The position numbers and the translations under genes were made by a program. The notes beneath the pieces are model-generated. The model worked only from the letters and a program-made list of their open reading frames with translations. It did no database searches and was not told the DNA's origin. From the NCBI GenBank assembly GCA_045106675.1, contig JBGCFA010000064.1, positions 1 through 15,717 of the forward strand: DNA of 15,717 nucleotides. Reading direction: 5' to 3'. Positions within the stretch are counted from its first letter, which is position 1. The number at the start of each line of letters is the position of its first letter. This DNA is from JBCAWW01 sp045106675. GTDB lineage: Bacteria; Bacteroidota; Bacteroidia; J057. Below, in pieces: positions 7,094-13,582 of the stretch.

Positions 7094-8272
7094 ATGAACG
7101 AAGTATATATCATTTCCGCTGTGCGAACGCCTATGGGCAGTTTTGGCGGTGTTTTATCTAGTATTGCTGCTCCTCAATTAGGTGCTACTGCTATCAAAGG
7201 TGCGCTATCTGCAGCCAATGTTGATGCTGCTCATGTGGACGAAGTCTTTATGGGCAATGTTTGCCAAGCGAACCTCGGTCAGGCACCGGCGCGACAGGCC
7301 GCTATTTTTGCTGGTATCGGCAACAATGTACCTTGTACTACAGTCAATAAAGTTTGTTCCTCAGGCATGAAATCTGTCATGTTTGCTGCTCAAAGTATCA
7401 TGCTCGGTCATGGCGACATTATGGTTGCTGGTGGTATGGAAAATATGTCTGCCATACCTTACTATCTTCCTAAAGCTCGTTGGGGGCATAAGTTTGGTGC
7501 TGGCGAAATCGTTGATGGTCTTCAAAAAGATGGCTTGGTTGATGTTTACAACCAATTTGCCATGGGTGTTTGTGCTGACAATACAGCGACTAAGTACGGT
7601 TTTAGCCGTGAAGAGCAAGATGCTTATGCGATCCAGTCATATGAGCGTGCCGCGAACGCTACCTCTTCTGGTGCCTTTGCCAACGAAATCGTAGGTGTCG
7701 AAGTGCCACAACGCAAAGGTGATCCTTTGGTGATCACTGAAGACGAAGAATACAAAAAAGTAAAATTCGAAAAAATACCTGCTCTGCGCCCGGTTTTCTC
7801 TAAAGACGGGACCGTAACAGCAGCCAATGCCTCTACCATCAATGATGGTGCCAGTGCATTGATACTCGCTAGTGAAGCAGCCGTTAAAAAATATGGCCTC
7901 AAGCCTATCGCTAAGATCAGAGGTTTTGCCGATGCCGCTCAAGAACCAGAGTGGTTTACTACTGCTCCTACTTTGGCTACTCCTATTGCATTGGAACGTG
8001 CAGGGCTAAAAATCGGCGATATCGACTATTTCGAAGTCAATGAAGCTTTTGCTGTAGTCCCTATGGCTTATAACAAAGTGCTTGGACTTAGTGAGGATAA
8101 AGTCAATCTTCACGGTGGTGCGGTTTCTTTAGGACACCCACTAGGAGCCTCAGGAGCACGTATTTTGACAACACTTAATGGTGTACTCGATGCCAAAGGT
8201 GGTACACTTGGTATGGCTGCTATCTGCAATGGTGGTGGCGGTGCGAGTGCCTTGATCATCGAAAAAGTATAA
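7094..8272 (+). CDS. Acetyl-CoA C-acetyltransferase (biosynthetic thiolase)
   Basis: Condenses two acetyl-CoA to acetoacetyl-CoA, or the reverse. The 392-aa length from ATG 7094 and the spacing of catalytic residues match biosynthetic thiolases: the nucleophile in NKVCSSGMK (Cys88), the base in GGAVSLGHPLGASGAR (His348) and the second Cys in AAICNGGGGASA (Cys378). The central region (GGMENMSAIPYYLPKAR, DGLVDVYNQFAMG, CADNTATKYGFSREEQDAYA) resembles the ACAT/AtoB branch rather than FadA. A longer upstream frame starting at 7004 exists, but the MNEVYIISAVRTPMGSFGG start is the family's own. It lies 70 bases after the KAS III-like gene and ends in a hairpin-rich convergent region. Chain-length preference cannot be read from the sequence. 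Confidence 0.95.
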   Translation: MNEVYIISAVRTPMGSFGGVLSSIAAPQLGATAIKGALSAANVDAAHVDEVFMGNVCQANLGQAPARQAAIFAGIGNNVPCTTVNKVCSSGMKSVMFAAQSIMLGHGDIMVAGGMENMSAIPYYLPKARWGHKFGAGEIVDGLQKDGLVDVYNQFAMGVCADNTATKYGFSREEQDAYAIQSYERAANATSSGAFANEIVGVEVPQRKGDPLVITEDEEYKKVKFEKIPALRPVFSKDGTVTAANASTINDGASALILASEAAVKKYGLKPIAKIRGFADAAQEPEWFTTAPTLATPIALERAGLKIGDIDYFEVNEAFAVVPMAYNKVLGLSEDKVNLHGGAVSLGHPLGASGARILTTLNGVLDAKGGTLGMAAICNGGGGASALIIEKV

Positions 8273-8278
8273 TTTCGA

Positions 8279-8294
8279 GGCGTGCTTGCACGCC
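8279..8294. repeat. Perfect 7-bp hairpin after the thiolase stop
   Basis: GGCGTGC (8279-8285) and GCACGCC (8288-8294) pair perfectly around a TT loop, six bases after the thiolase TAA. A second small hairpin, CTTCG/CGAAG (8294-8298 and 8301-8305), adjoins it. This is the first of a run of palindromes filling the gap to leuB. Confidence 0.6.
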
Positions 8295-8312
8295 TTCGAG
8301 CGAAGCGAGAAG

Positions 8313-8353
8313 TCTCCGATTGATCTAAGTCTCTGACTCAAATCAATCGGAGA
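8313..8353. terminator. Probable terminator hairpin of the thiolase gene
   Basis: TCTCCGATTGAT (8313-8324) pairs perfectly over 12 bp with ATCAATCGGAGA (8342-8353). The loop holds a second small stem, AGTC/GACT (8328-8331 and 8335-8338). It begins 40 bases after the thiolase stop. The following bases (ATTTCTATTC) are only moderately T-rich, so termination is likely rather than certain. It could act in both directions between the convergent thiolase and leuB genes. Confidence 0.5.
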
Positions 8354-8383
8354 ATTTCTATTCACTTCCTGATTATCTATTTG

Positions 8384-8423
8384 TTGAGGCGCATCCGCGA
8401 TAGTTATCGGGATTGCGCCTCAA
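8384..8423. repeat. Long nested palindrome
   Basis: TTGAGGCGCATCC (8384-8396) pairs with GGATTGCGCCTCAA (8410-8423) over 13 bp with one bulged T. Inside it CGATA (8398-8402) pairs with TATCG (8405-8409) around a 2-base loop. The 40 bases thus fold into one almost continuous hairpin of about 18 bp. No T-run follows on either side, so a repeat element fits better than a simple terminator. Confidence 0.6.
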
Positions 8424-8481
8424 CGATTGATATCAGCGATTATTTCTAGCAGTTCCTGTATTGATTTATCTCTTCCGTTGC

Positions 8482-8502
8482 GCCGCTTCGCGGAACGCTT
8501 GG
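8482..8502 (+). repeat. 21-base direct repeat, copy 1
   Basis: Identical over 21 bases to 8569-8589. The unit starts with a small CCGC-TTC-GCGG hairpin and continues with GAACGCTTGG. The copies are 66 bases apart and end shortly before the leuB stop (leuB reads on the other strand). The shorter core GAACGCTTGG also occurs in coding sequence in this window. Confidence 0.7.
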
Positions 8503-8509
8503 CTGTCTT

Positions 8510-8528
8510 GGGCGTATGCAATACGCCC
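8510..8528. repeat. Short REP-like palindrome
   Basis: GGGCGTAT (8510-8517) pairs perfectly with ATACGCCC (8521-8528) around a GCA loop, followed by CTAC. Short intergenic palindromes of this GTAGGGGCG...-type are, from memory, widespread in bacterial genomes including Bacteroidota. It sits between the two 21-base direct repeats. Confidence 0.55.
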
Positions 8529-8568
8529 CTACTAGCTACATGTTTTCTGATGTATGACTTTCCCTCGA

Positions 8569-8589
8569 GCCGCTTCGCGGAACGCTTGG
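8569..8589 (+). repeat. 21-base direct repeat, copy 2
   Basis: Second identical copy of the unit at 8482-8502, preceded by a CTCGAG palindrome. Together with the other palindromes it accounts for most of the 365-base gap 8273-8637. I find no credible gene there; a 66-codon frame at 8427-8627 is made of these repeats. Confidence 0.7.
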
Positions 8590-8637
8590 ACGGATCGTTC
8601 TATGCAATAGCTAAGAGGAATAAATAGTTGATAAAGA

Positions 8638-9696
8638 TCAGACCTTGCTTGCGATATAATCTCCTACTGCTTCGGTGCCGTGCTTACCGTCGTTGATATC
8701 TTCAGTTGTTATACCGTCTTGGATTGACTGATCGACTGCAGCACGTATCGCGGCACCCGCTTCATGCATGTCGAACTCATGTTCGAGCATCATTGCTGCC
8801 GAAAGGATAGTCGCTAAAGGATTGGCGCGATCTTGCCCTGTCGCTTGCGGATAAGAACCATGAATAGGTTCATACATCGAAGTCTTGGCACCAATTGAGG
8901 CTGATGGAAGAGTACCAAGAGAACCTGTAATCACTGAACCTTCATCACTGAGAATATCGCCAAACATATTGCCCGTCAAGATCACATCAAAATGACGTGG
9001 ATTGCGAATCAATTGCATTGCTGCATTGTCCACAAACATGGTTTCCAGCTCTATTTCTGGGAATTGCTCAGCATATTCAGTCACCACCTCTCTCCATAAT
9101 CTAGAGGTCGCCAATACATTGGCTTTGTCAACTAAGGTTACCTTTTTACGGCGTGCCTGAGCATATTCAAAAGCAGTCTTTGTGATGCGTAGGATACTTT
9201 TTCGATCATAAACCATCGTATCAAAAGCTTCATCTCCTTGCTCGGAGCGACCACGAGGCTTACCAAAGTAGATTCCTCCAATCAATTCTCTGACTACTAC
9301 AAAATCAACTCCTTTGACGATCTCGCTTTTGAGCGGAGAGGCGTCCAACAAAGCATCATAACTTTTGACTGGACGGATATTGGCATAGAGTCCTAAGGCT
9401 TGGCGCATGGCGAGGAGCCCTTGCTCTGGGCGTATCTTGGCACTCGGGTCATTGTCGTATTTAGGATCACCAATGGCGCCAAATAAGATCGCATCGCTTT
9501 CAAGACAGGCCTGTAATGTCTCAGGTGGAAAGGGATCATTGACGGCATCAATAGCGACTGCACCAACCATGGCGGTACGATATTGAAAAGATACCCCAAA
9601 CTTCTGGGTAACGGCTTCTAAGACTTTGACGGCTTGCTTGACAATTTCAGGACCGATGCCATCACCTGGCAATAGAGCGATACGTTTTTCTTGCAT
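8638..9696 (-). CDS. leuB: 3-isopropylmalate dehydrogenase
   Basis: Oxidatively decarboxylates (2R,3S)-3-isopropylmalate to 2-oxoisocaproate with NAD+, the third step of leucine synthesis. It has 352 aa, near the usual 350-365. Motifs: LLPGDGIGPEI (8-18); substrate arginines in AMRQALGLYANIRP (R98, R108) and VVREL (R136); catalytic Tyr143 in GGIYFGKPRG; K191 in VDKANVL; metal aspartates D223, D247 and D251 (GDILSDE). The adenosine-binding stretch is EPIHGSYPQATGQDRANPLA, where Proteobacteria have EPxHGSAPDIAGKxxANP; the SYPQATG form is what I recall from Bacteroidota enzymes. It is the last gene of leuACDB, 91 bases after leuD, with a strong palindrome in that gap. Confidence 0.97.
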   Translation of the reverse strand: MQEKRIALLPGDGIGPEIVKQAVKVLEAVTQKFGVSFQYRTAMVGAVAIDAVNDPFPPETLQACLESDAILFGAIGDPKYDNDPSAKIRPEQGLLAMRQALGLYANIRPVKSYDALLDASPLKSEIVKGVDFVVVRELIGGIYFGKPRGRSEQGDEAFDTMVYDRKSILRITKTAFEYAQARRKKVTLVDKANVLATSRLWREVVTEYAEQFPEIELETMFVDNAAMQLIRNPRHFDVILTGNMFGDILSDEGSVITGSLGTLPSASIGAKTSMYEPIHGSYPQATGQDRANPLATILSAAMMLEHEFDMHEAGAAIRAAVDQSIQDGITTEDINDGKHGTEAVGDYIASKV

Positions 9697-9736
9697 GAGT
9701 ATGGAGGAGTTGTGGAATGCTAGAGTAGTTTCCTGC

Positions 9737-9768
9737 CCCTCAGAGTGAGAATATTCTCTTTTGGAGGG
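9737..9768. repeat. Nested palindrome in the leuD-leuB gap
   Basis: A perfect 12-base palindrome GAGAATATTCTC (9747-9758) is flanked by symmetric 5-base internal loops and an outer CCCTC (9737-9741) / GAGGG (9764-9768) stem. In the leu mRNA it would form a long hairpin about 40 bases upstream of the leuB start. It could be an mRNA-stability element or a protein-binding site; nothing in the sequence decides this. Confidence 0.5.
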
Positions 9769-9787
9769 TGTAGGGGATGAATAAAGG

Positions 9788-10369
9788 TTACCGAGCTTGC
9801 TCGAAAGCTTCGATCTCTGATTTTAGGTTTAATAGATAGTCGATATCATCATACCCATTGAGCAGGCAGGTTTTTTTGTAAGGATTGATCTCAAAGTTTT
9901 CGCGTTCGGCAGAGACGTCCAAAACAATACTTTGAGATGCTAAGTCAACTGTCAGCGTCGTGGCGTGATCTACGTCGATAGCGGCAAAAATACGGTCTAG
10001 GAAATCCTGCGAAACTTGAACTGGCAGCAACATATTGTTCAAGGCATTGGCTTTGAAAATGTCTGCAAAGAAGCTTGATACTACTACTTTGAAACCAGCA
10101 TCCGCGATAGCCCAAGCTGCGTGTTCTCGACTAGAGCCACAACCGAAATTCTTGCCGCCGACCAGGATTTGGCCCGAGTAGGTATCGTCATTAAGGATAA
10201 AGTCTGCTTTAGGCGTGCCATCAGCTTCGTAGCGCCAATCTCTAAATAGATTTTCACCAAAACCCTCTCGAGTAGTGGCTTTGAGAAAACGGGCCGGAAT
10301 GATCTGGTCGGTATCAATATGTTCAATCGCGACGGGAACCGTGGTGGATTGTATTTTGGCAAAAGACAT
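9788..10369 (-). CDS. leuD: 3-isopropylmalate dehydratase, small subunit
   Basis: Small 'swivel' subunit of isopropylmalate isomerase, which with LeuC converts 2- to 3-isopropylmalate. The length of 193 aa is close to the E. coli form (about 200). Visible blocks: EHIDTDQIIPARFLK (16-30), GGKNFGCGSSREHAAWAI (71-88) which carries the substrate-binding loop, FFADIFKANALNN (100-112) and the C-terminal KKTCLLNGYDDIDYLL. ATG at 10367-10369 gives the expected N-terminus. It follows leuC after 69 bases and precedes leuB after 91, both gaps larger than usual for an operon and both holding repeat-like sequence. No missing residues are apparent. Confidence 0.97.
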   Translation of the reverse strand: MSFAKIQSTTVPVAIEHIDTDQIIPARFLKATTREGFGENLFRDWRYEADGTPKADFILNDDTYSGQILVGGKNFGCGSSREHAAWAIADAGFKVVVSSFFADIFKANALNNMLLPVQVSQDFLDRIFAAIDVDHATTLTVDLASQSIVLDVSAERENFEINPYKKTCLLNGYDDIDYLLNLKSEIEAFEQAR

Positions 10370-10438
10370 GAGAATTCTAAATATTGAATAATGAATGTGG
10401 AATATCGAATGGGATATAGGACATTCAGGATTCGGTGT
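10370..10438. repeat. Degenerate GAATAT-type repeat in the leuC-leuD gap
   Basis: The 69-base gap is built from imperfect units of the form (A)TTGAAT / ATGAAT / TCGAAT (for example ATATTGAATAATGAATGTG and then AATATCGAAT). It resembles a simple intergenic repeat I recall from several Bacteroidota genomes. It lies inside an operon, so it is transcribed. Confidence 0.4.
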
Positions 10439-11839
10439 TTACAAATATTCGCGTGGATCGACGATTTTACCCGCGATAGCCGAAGCTGCTGCGGTGATAG
10501 GACTAGCGAGGAAGGTACGTGCTCCGGGGCCTTGACGACCTTCAAAGTTACGATTGGAGGTCGAGACGCAGTATTTCCCTGTGGGAACTTTGTCTTCATT
10601 CATGCCTAAGCAAGCAGAACAACCCGCTTCACGTAACACAAAACCCGCTTCCATCAATACTTTATCAATGCCTTCGGCTTGAGCCATTTCGCGTACTTGG
10701 CGCGATCCAGGGACTACCATTGCAGTGATGTGATCAGCCTTTTTCTTGCCTTTGACAAAGTCTGCCACGAGACGCAAATCTTCAATACGACTATTGGTAC
10801 AGCTACCGATAAAGACATAATCTACTTCATGCCCTAACATCGGTTTGCCATCCGCTAAGTTCATGTATTTGAGGGCTTTGGCTAAGGCTTTACGATCACT
10901 TTCTGTTGCTTGATTGTCTAGACTCGGGACATCATGGGTGATGCCGATTCCCATACCCGGATTAGTACCATAGGTCATCATGGGTTCGATATCGCTTGCG
11001 TCGAATAGATATTCGACATCAAACTCGGCATCGTCCTCTGTATAGAGCGTTTGCCAATCGGCAAGTGCTTTGTCCCAATCTGCTCCTTTGGGGGCAAACT
11101 CACGACCTTTGACATAGTCAAAAGTGGTCTCATCAGGTGCAATGAGACCTCCTCTTGCACCCATTTCGATGCTCATATTACAGATCGTCATTCGCGCTTC
11201 CATCGAGAGGGAGCGTATCGCCGAACCTGCATATTCAACAAAATAACCCGTTCCGCCGGAGGCGGAAATCTGGGCAATGATATAGAGGATAATATCCTTG
11301 GCAAAAACTCCTTTTGGTAGTTCGCCCTCGACACTTATTCGCATCTTCTTGGGCTTGACCTTAAGTACACATTGGGTAGCCAAAACTTGCTCTACTTCGC
11401 TGGTGCCAATTCCAAAAGCGACTGCTCCAAAAGCACCATGAGTTGAGGTATGGCTATCCCCACATACGATGGTCATCCCCGGTTGGGTAACGCCTAGCTC
11501 TGGACCGATGACGTGTACTATGCCCTGATATGGATGCCCTAGACCATAAAGTTCTAAGCCGAAGGCCTCACAGTTTTTGACCAAAGTCTCGACTTGGAGC
11601 CTGCTAAGTGGTTCCCGAATCGGGAGATGTTGGTTTTCGGTTGGGACATTGTGGTCCGCAGTGGCGATGGTTTGTAGAGGCCGCGCGACAGGGATACCTC
11701 TCCGTTTCAGGCCTGCAAATGCTTGAGGACTGGTTACCTCATGGATAAAGTGTCGGTCAATGTATAATGCTTCTGGGCCGCCTTCCGTCCTTGCCACTAC
11801 GTGGCGGTCCCAAATTTTGTCAAACAGCGTATTTGCCAT
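10439..11839 (-). CDS. leuC: 3-isopropylmalate dehydratase, large subunit
   Basis: Aconitase-family [4Fe-4S] subunit of isopropylmalate isomerase; partner of LeuD. The 466 aa equal the E. coli LeuC length. Cluster ligands are visible in IGSCTNSR (Cys347) and AGCSACLGMN (Cys407, Cys410). Other blocks are FDKIWDRHVV (6-15), CGDSHTSTHGAFGAVAFGIGTSEVE (126-150) and MGARGGLIAPDETTFDY (226-242). Start ATG at 11837-11839 fits. It follows leuA after 21 bases and is therefore in the same transcript, placed under the leader upstream of leuA. Nothing is unusual in the protein itself. Confidence 0.97.
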   Translation of the reverse strand: MANTLFDKIWDRHVVARTEGGPEALYIDRHFIHEVTSPQAFAGLKRRGIPVARPLQTIATADHNVPTENQHLPIREPLSRLQVETLVKNCEAFGLELYGLGHPYQGIVHVIGPELGVTQPGMTIVCGDSHTSTHGAFGAVAFGIGTSEVEQVLATQCVLKVKPKKMRISVEGELPKGVFAKDIILYIIAQISASGGTGYFVEYAGSAIRSLSMEARMTICNMSIEMGARGGLIAPDETTFDYVKGREFAPKGADWDKALADWQTLYTEDDAEFDVEYLFDASDIEPMMTYGTNPGMGIGITHDVPSLDNQATESDRKALAKALKYMNLADGKPMLGHEVDYVFIGSCTNSRIEDLRLVADFVKGKKKADHITAMVVPGSRQVREMAQAEGIDKVLMEAGFVLREAGCSACLGMNEDKVPTGKYCVSTSNRNFEGRQGPGARTFLASPITAAASAIAGKIVDPREYL

Positions 11840-11860
11840 AAAATATGTGTACGGAAAAAA

Positions 11861-13351
11861 TTAAATCTTACTCAATGCATTCAAATAAGCCTTGGCTGTT
11901 GCCGTAACCGTATCAGTATCAGAACCAAAACCATAGAAGAATGCCCCATCTACGGCTACTTGAATATGAACCTTGGCCATATCGTCAGAACCGCCTGTGA
12001 TGGCTTGTACAAAATATTCTTCTAGTTTGACTTCTATCCCGATAATACCGTCTATTGCCTTAACGATGGCATCAACTGGGCCATTACCATTGGCTTCATT
12101 GTAAAGTTTTTTGCCATTACGGTTGATGCCAACATGAGCCGTAGCGGTCTCGCCGATTCCACATTGTACCTCTAAGCTATCGAGGTCTAGTTGGCGATTT
12201 TGATGTTCGATACCCATCAAATCATATAGATCATCATCTTGAATTTCTTTTTTAGCGTCCGCTACGCTGAGAAACTGTTCATAGGTCTTTGCGAGTTCGA
12301 CTTTTGTCAGTGTGAAGCCAAGGCGACCGAGACGGTGGGAGAGTGCGGCTTTGCCTGAACGCGCCGTCAAGAGAATCTGAGATTCAGGTATTCCTACATC
12401 AGCAGGGTTGATGATCTCATAGTTTTCTCGATTTTTGAGTACCCCATCTTGGTGAATCCCAGATGAGTGAGAAAAAGCGTTACGTCCGACGATCGCTTTG
12501 TTGGGTTGGACAGGCATCCGCATCAAACGAGTAATCATCCGACTGACTGGATAGAGGCGTTTAACGTTGATTTTGGTCTCCAGACCAAGTGTGTCATGAT
12601 GAGATCGTAAGATCATAGAGCATTCTTCCAAAGCAGTATTACCCGCTCTTTCTCCGATACCATTGATGGTAACTTCCATCTGACGGGCGCCATTGGCTAG
12701 ACCTGCAATCGTATTGGCAGTAGCCATGCCCAAGTCATTATGACAATGAACAGACAACATTGCTCGATGGATATTGGGAACATTTTCCATCAAGTATTTG
12801 ATCTTCGCACCATACTGATCGGGCAGACAATAACCCGTAGTGTCTGGAATATTGACGACAGTTGCACCCGCTTTGATCACAGCTTCAACCATACGGGCCA
12901 AAAAATCGAGTTCGGCACGGCCGGCATCTTCACAATAAAACTCTACGTCTTCGACGAAACTCTTGGCGTACTTAGTAGCTCTAATGGCCCGCTCGATGAT
13001 GTCGTCACGATTGGTTTTGAGTTTGTTTTGAATGTGAATGTCAGAAGCACCGATGCCTGTATGGATACGACCACGCTTAGCATATTGTAGGGATTCGGCA
13101 GCAACTTTGATGTCCTGTTCTACAGCTCGGGTTAGCGCACAGATAGTTGGCTCTCTTACAGCTTTGGATACTGCTACTACAGAGTTAAAATCGCCAGGGC
13201 TGGAAATCGGAAATCCTGCCTCGATGATGTCAACTCCTAGCTTTTCCAGCTCGATCGCAACTTCGACTTTTTCCTTGGTGTTTAACTGGCAGCCTGGGAC
13301 TTGTTCGCCGTCTCTTAGACTGGTGTCAAATACATACACGCGATTGCTCAT
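11861..13351 (-). CDS. leuA: 2-isopropylmalate synthase
   Basis: Claisen-type condensation of acetyl-CoA with 2-oxoisovalerate, the committed step of leucine synthesis. From ATG 13349-13351 it is 496 aa. The N-terminus VYVFDTSLRDGEQVPG carries the catalytic Arg13 and metal ligand Asp14; HCHNDLG and the following GIGERAGN complete the metal site of the DRE-TIM barrel. The C-terminal domain (GIGETATAHVGINRNGKKLYNEANGNGPVDAIVKAID...) is the LeuA dimer regulatory domain, so Leu feedback is expected. A TTG at 13507 would extend the frame by 52 residues, but that stretch is the RNA leader, not homologous to LeuA. No Shine-Dalgarno precedes the chosen ATG. First gene of leuACDB. Confidence 0.96.
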   Translation of the reverse strand: MSNRVYVFDTSLRDGEQVPGCQLNTKEKVEVAIELEKLGVDIIEAGFPISSPGDFNSVVAVSKAVREPTICALTRAVEQDIKVAAESLQYAKRGRIHTGIGASDIHIQNKLKTNRDDIIERAIRATKYAKSFVEDVEFYCEDAGRAELDFLARMVEAVIKAGATVVNIPDTTGYCLPDQYGAKIKYLMENVPNIHRAMLSVHCHNDLGMATANTIAGLANGARQMEVTINGIGERAGNTALEECSMILRSHHDTLGLETKINVKRLYPVSRMITRLMRMPVQPNKAIVGRNAFSHSSGIHQDGVLKNRENYEIINPADVGIPESQILLTARSGKAALSHRLGRLGFTLTKVELAKTYEQFLSVADAKKEIQDDDLYDLMGIEHQNRQLDLDSLEVQCGIGETATAHVGINRNGKKLYNEANGNGPVDAIVKAIDGIIGIEVKLEEYFVQAITGGSDDMAKVHIQVAVDGAFFYGFGSDTDTVTATAKAYLNALSKI

Positions 13352-13500
13352 TGCACTTGGCTTTTGAGTGTTGTTAGAGAAAAAAAAGATGTGGGTACTC
13401 GGAACAAAAAGCCTACTAACTATTGAAGAAATAGCTGCAGTCGTAGTAGATTTAGCGGAAGGAAATGAGAGTATTTCATAGGCTTTTTCCTTATCGTTCC
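13351..13500 (-). promoter_or_regulatory. Putative leucine attenuator / leader RNA of leuACDB
   Basis: The leader holds a 19-codon Leu-rich ORF (13420-13479) enclosed by a perfect 10-bp inverted repeat. On the minus strand arm A is AAAAAGCCTA (13479-13488) and arm B is TAGGCTTTTT (13406-13415); an outer GGAAC (13496-13500) / GTTCC (13401-13405) adds 5 bp, leaving a 7-base bulge that contains the leader's Shine-Dalgarno. Arm B with its following G can instead pair with segment C, CAAAAGCC (13359-13366), seven bases before the leuA ATG. CTACTA in the Leu codons (13444-13449) is also complementary to TAGTAG (13413-13418). A run of eight T lies at 13380-13387. The repeats are seen directly; the switching role is inferred. 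Confidence 0.6.
13420..13479 (-). CDS. Leucine-rich leader peptide of the leu operon
   Basis: The reading frame ATG...TAG encodes MKYSHFLPLNLLRLQLFLQ, with Leu at 7, 9, 11, 12, 14, 16 and 18: seven of 19 residues, five of them in the last nine. Codons used are CTA (four), CTT (two) and CTG (one). An AAGGA Shine-Dalgarno sits at 13488-13492, eight bases before the ATG, whereas most genes in this window have none. It ends 68 bases before leuA and is in a different frame. Composition, length, position directly before a Leu-biosynthesis operon and overlap with inverted repeats all match leader peptides of amino-acid attenuators. It is probably not a functional protein. Confidence 0.7.
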   Translation of the reverse strand: MKYSHFLPLNLLRLQLFLQ

Positions 13501-13568
13501 GCCTCAAAAATGAAGAGAAATTTCAAATTTGCCAAAAATCCAAGACGAAATTTAGTAAATTTTTAGGC

Positions 13569-13582
13569 CTAACGACCGTTAG
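13569..13582. terminator. Small hairpin at the stop of the FAD oxidoreductase gene
   Basis: CTAACG (13569-13574) and CGTTAG (13577-13582) form a perfect 6-bp hairpin with a 2-base loop that overlaps the TAA stop at 13579-13581. On the minus strand only an A-rich and then T-containing stretch follows, not a clean T-run, so termination before the leu leader is possible but weakly supported. No clear promoter for the leu leader was found in the bases between this hairpin and 13500. Confidence 0.35.

Noticed and set aside
7383..7694. Overlapping 103-codon frame inside the thiolase gene (and similar long frames inside leuC and the KAS III-like gene)
   Set aside because: These are shadows of well supported genes; their translations show no recognisable domain.
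8482..8589. CRISPR array
   Set aside because: Only two 21-base repeats with one 66-base spacer that itself holds a palindrome, and no cas genes nearby.
8427..8627. 66-codon open frame between thiolase and leuB
   Set aside because: It consists of the direct repeats and palindromes and shows no protein-like pattern.
13352..13507. N-terminal extension of leuA from a TTG at 13507 (52 extra residues)
   Set aside because: The extension is not LeuA-like; the family starts at VYVFDTSLRDGEQ. The stretch is the leader RNA with a Leu-rich ORF in another frame.
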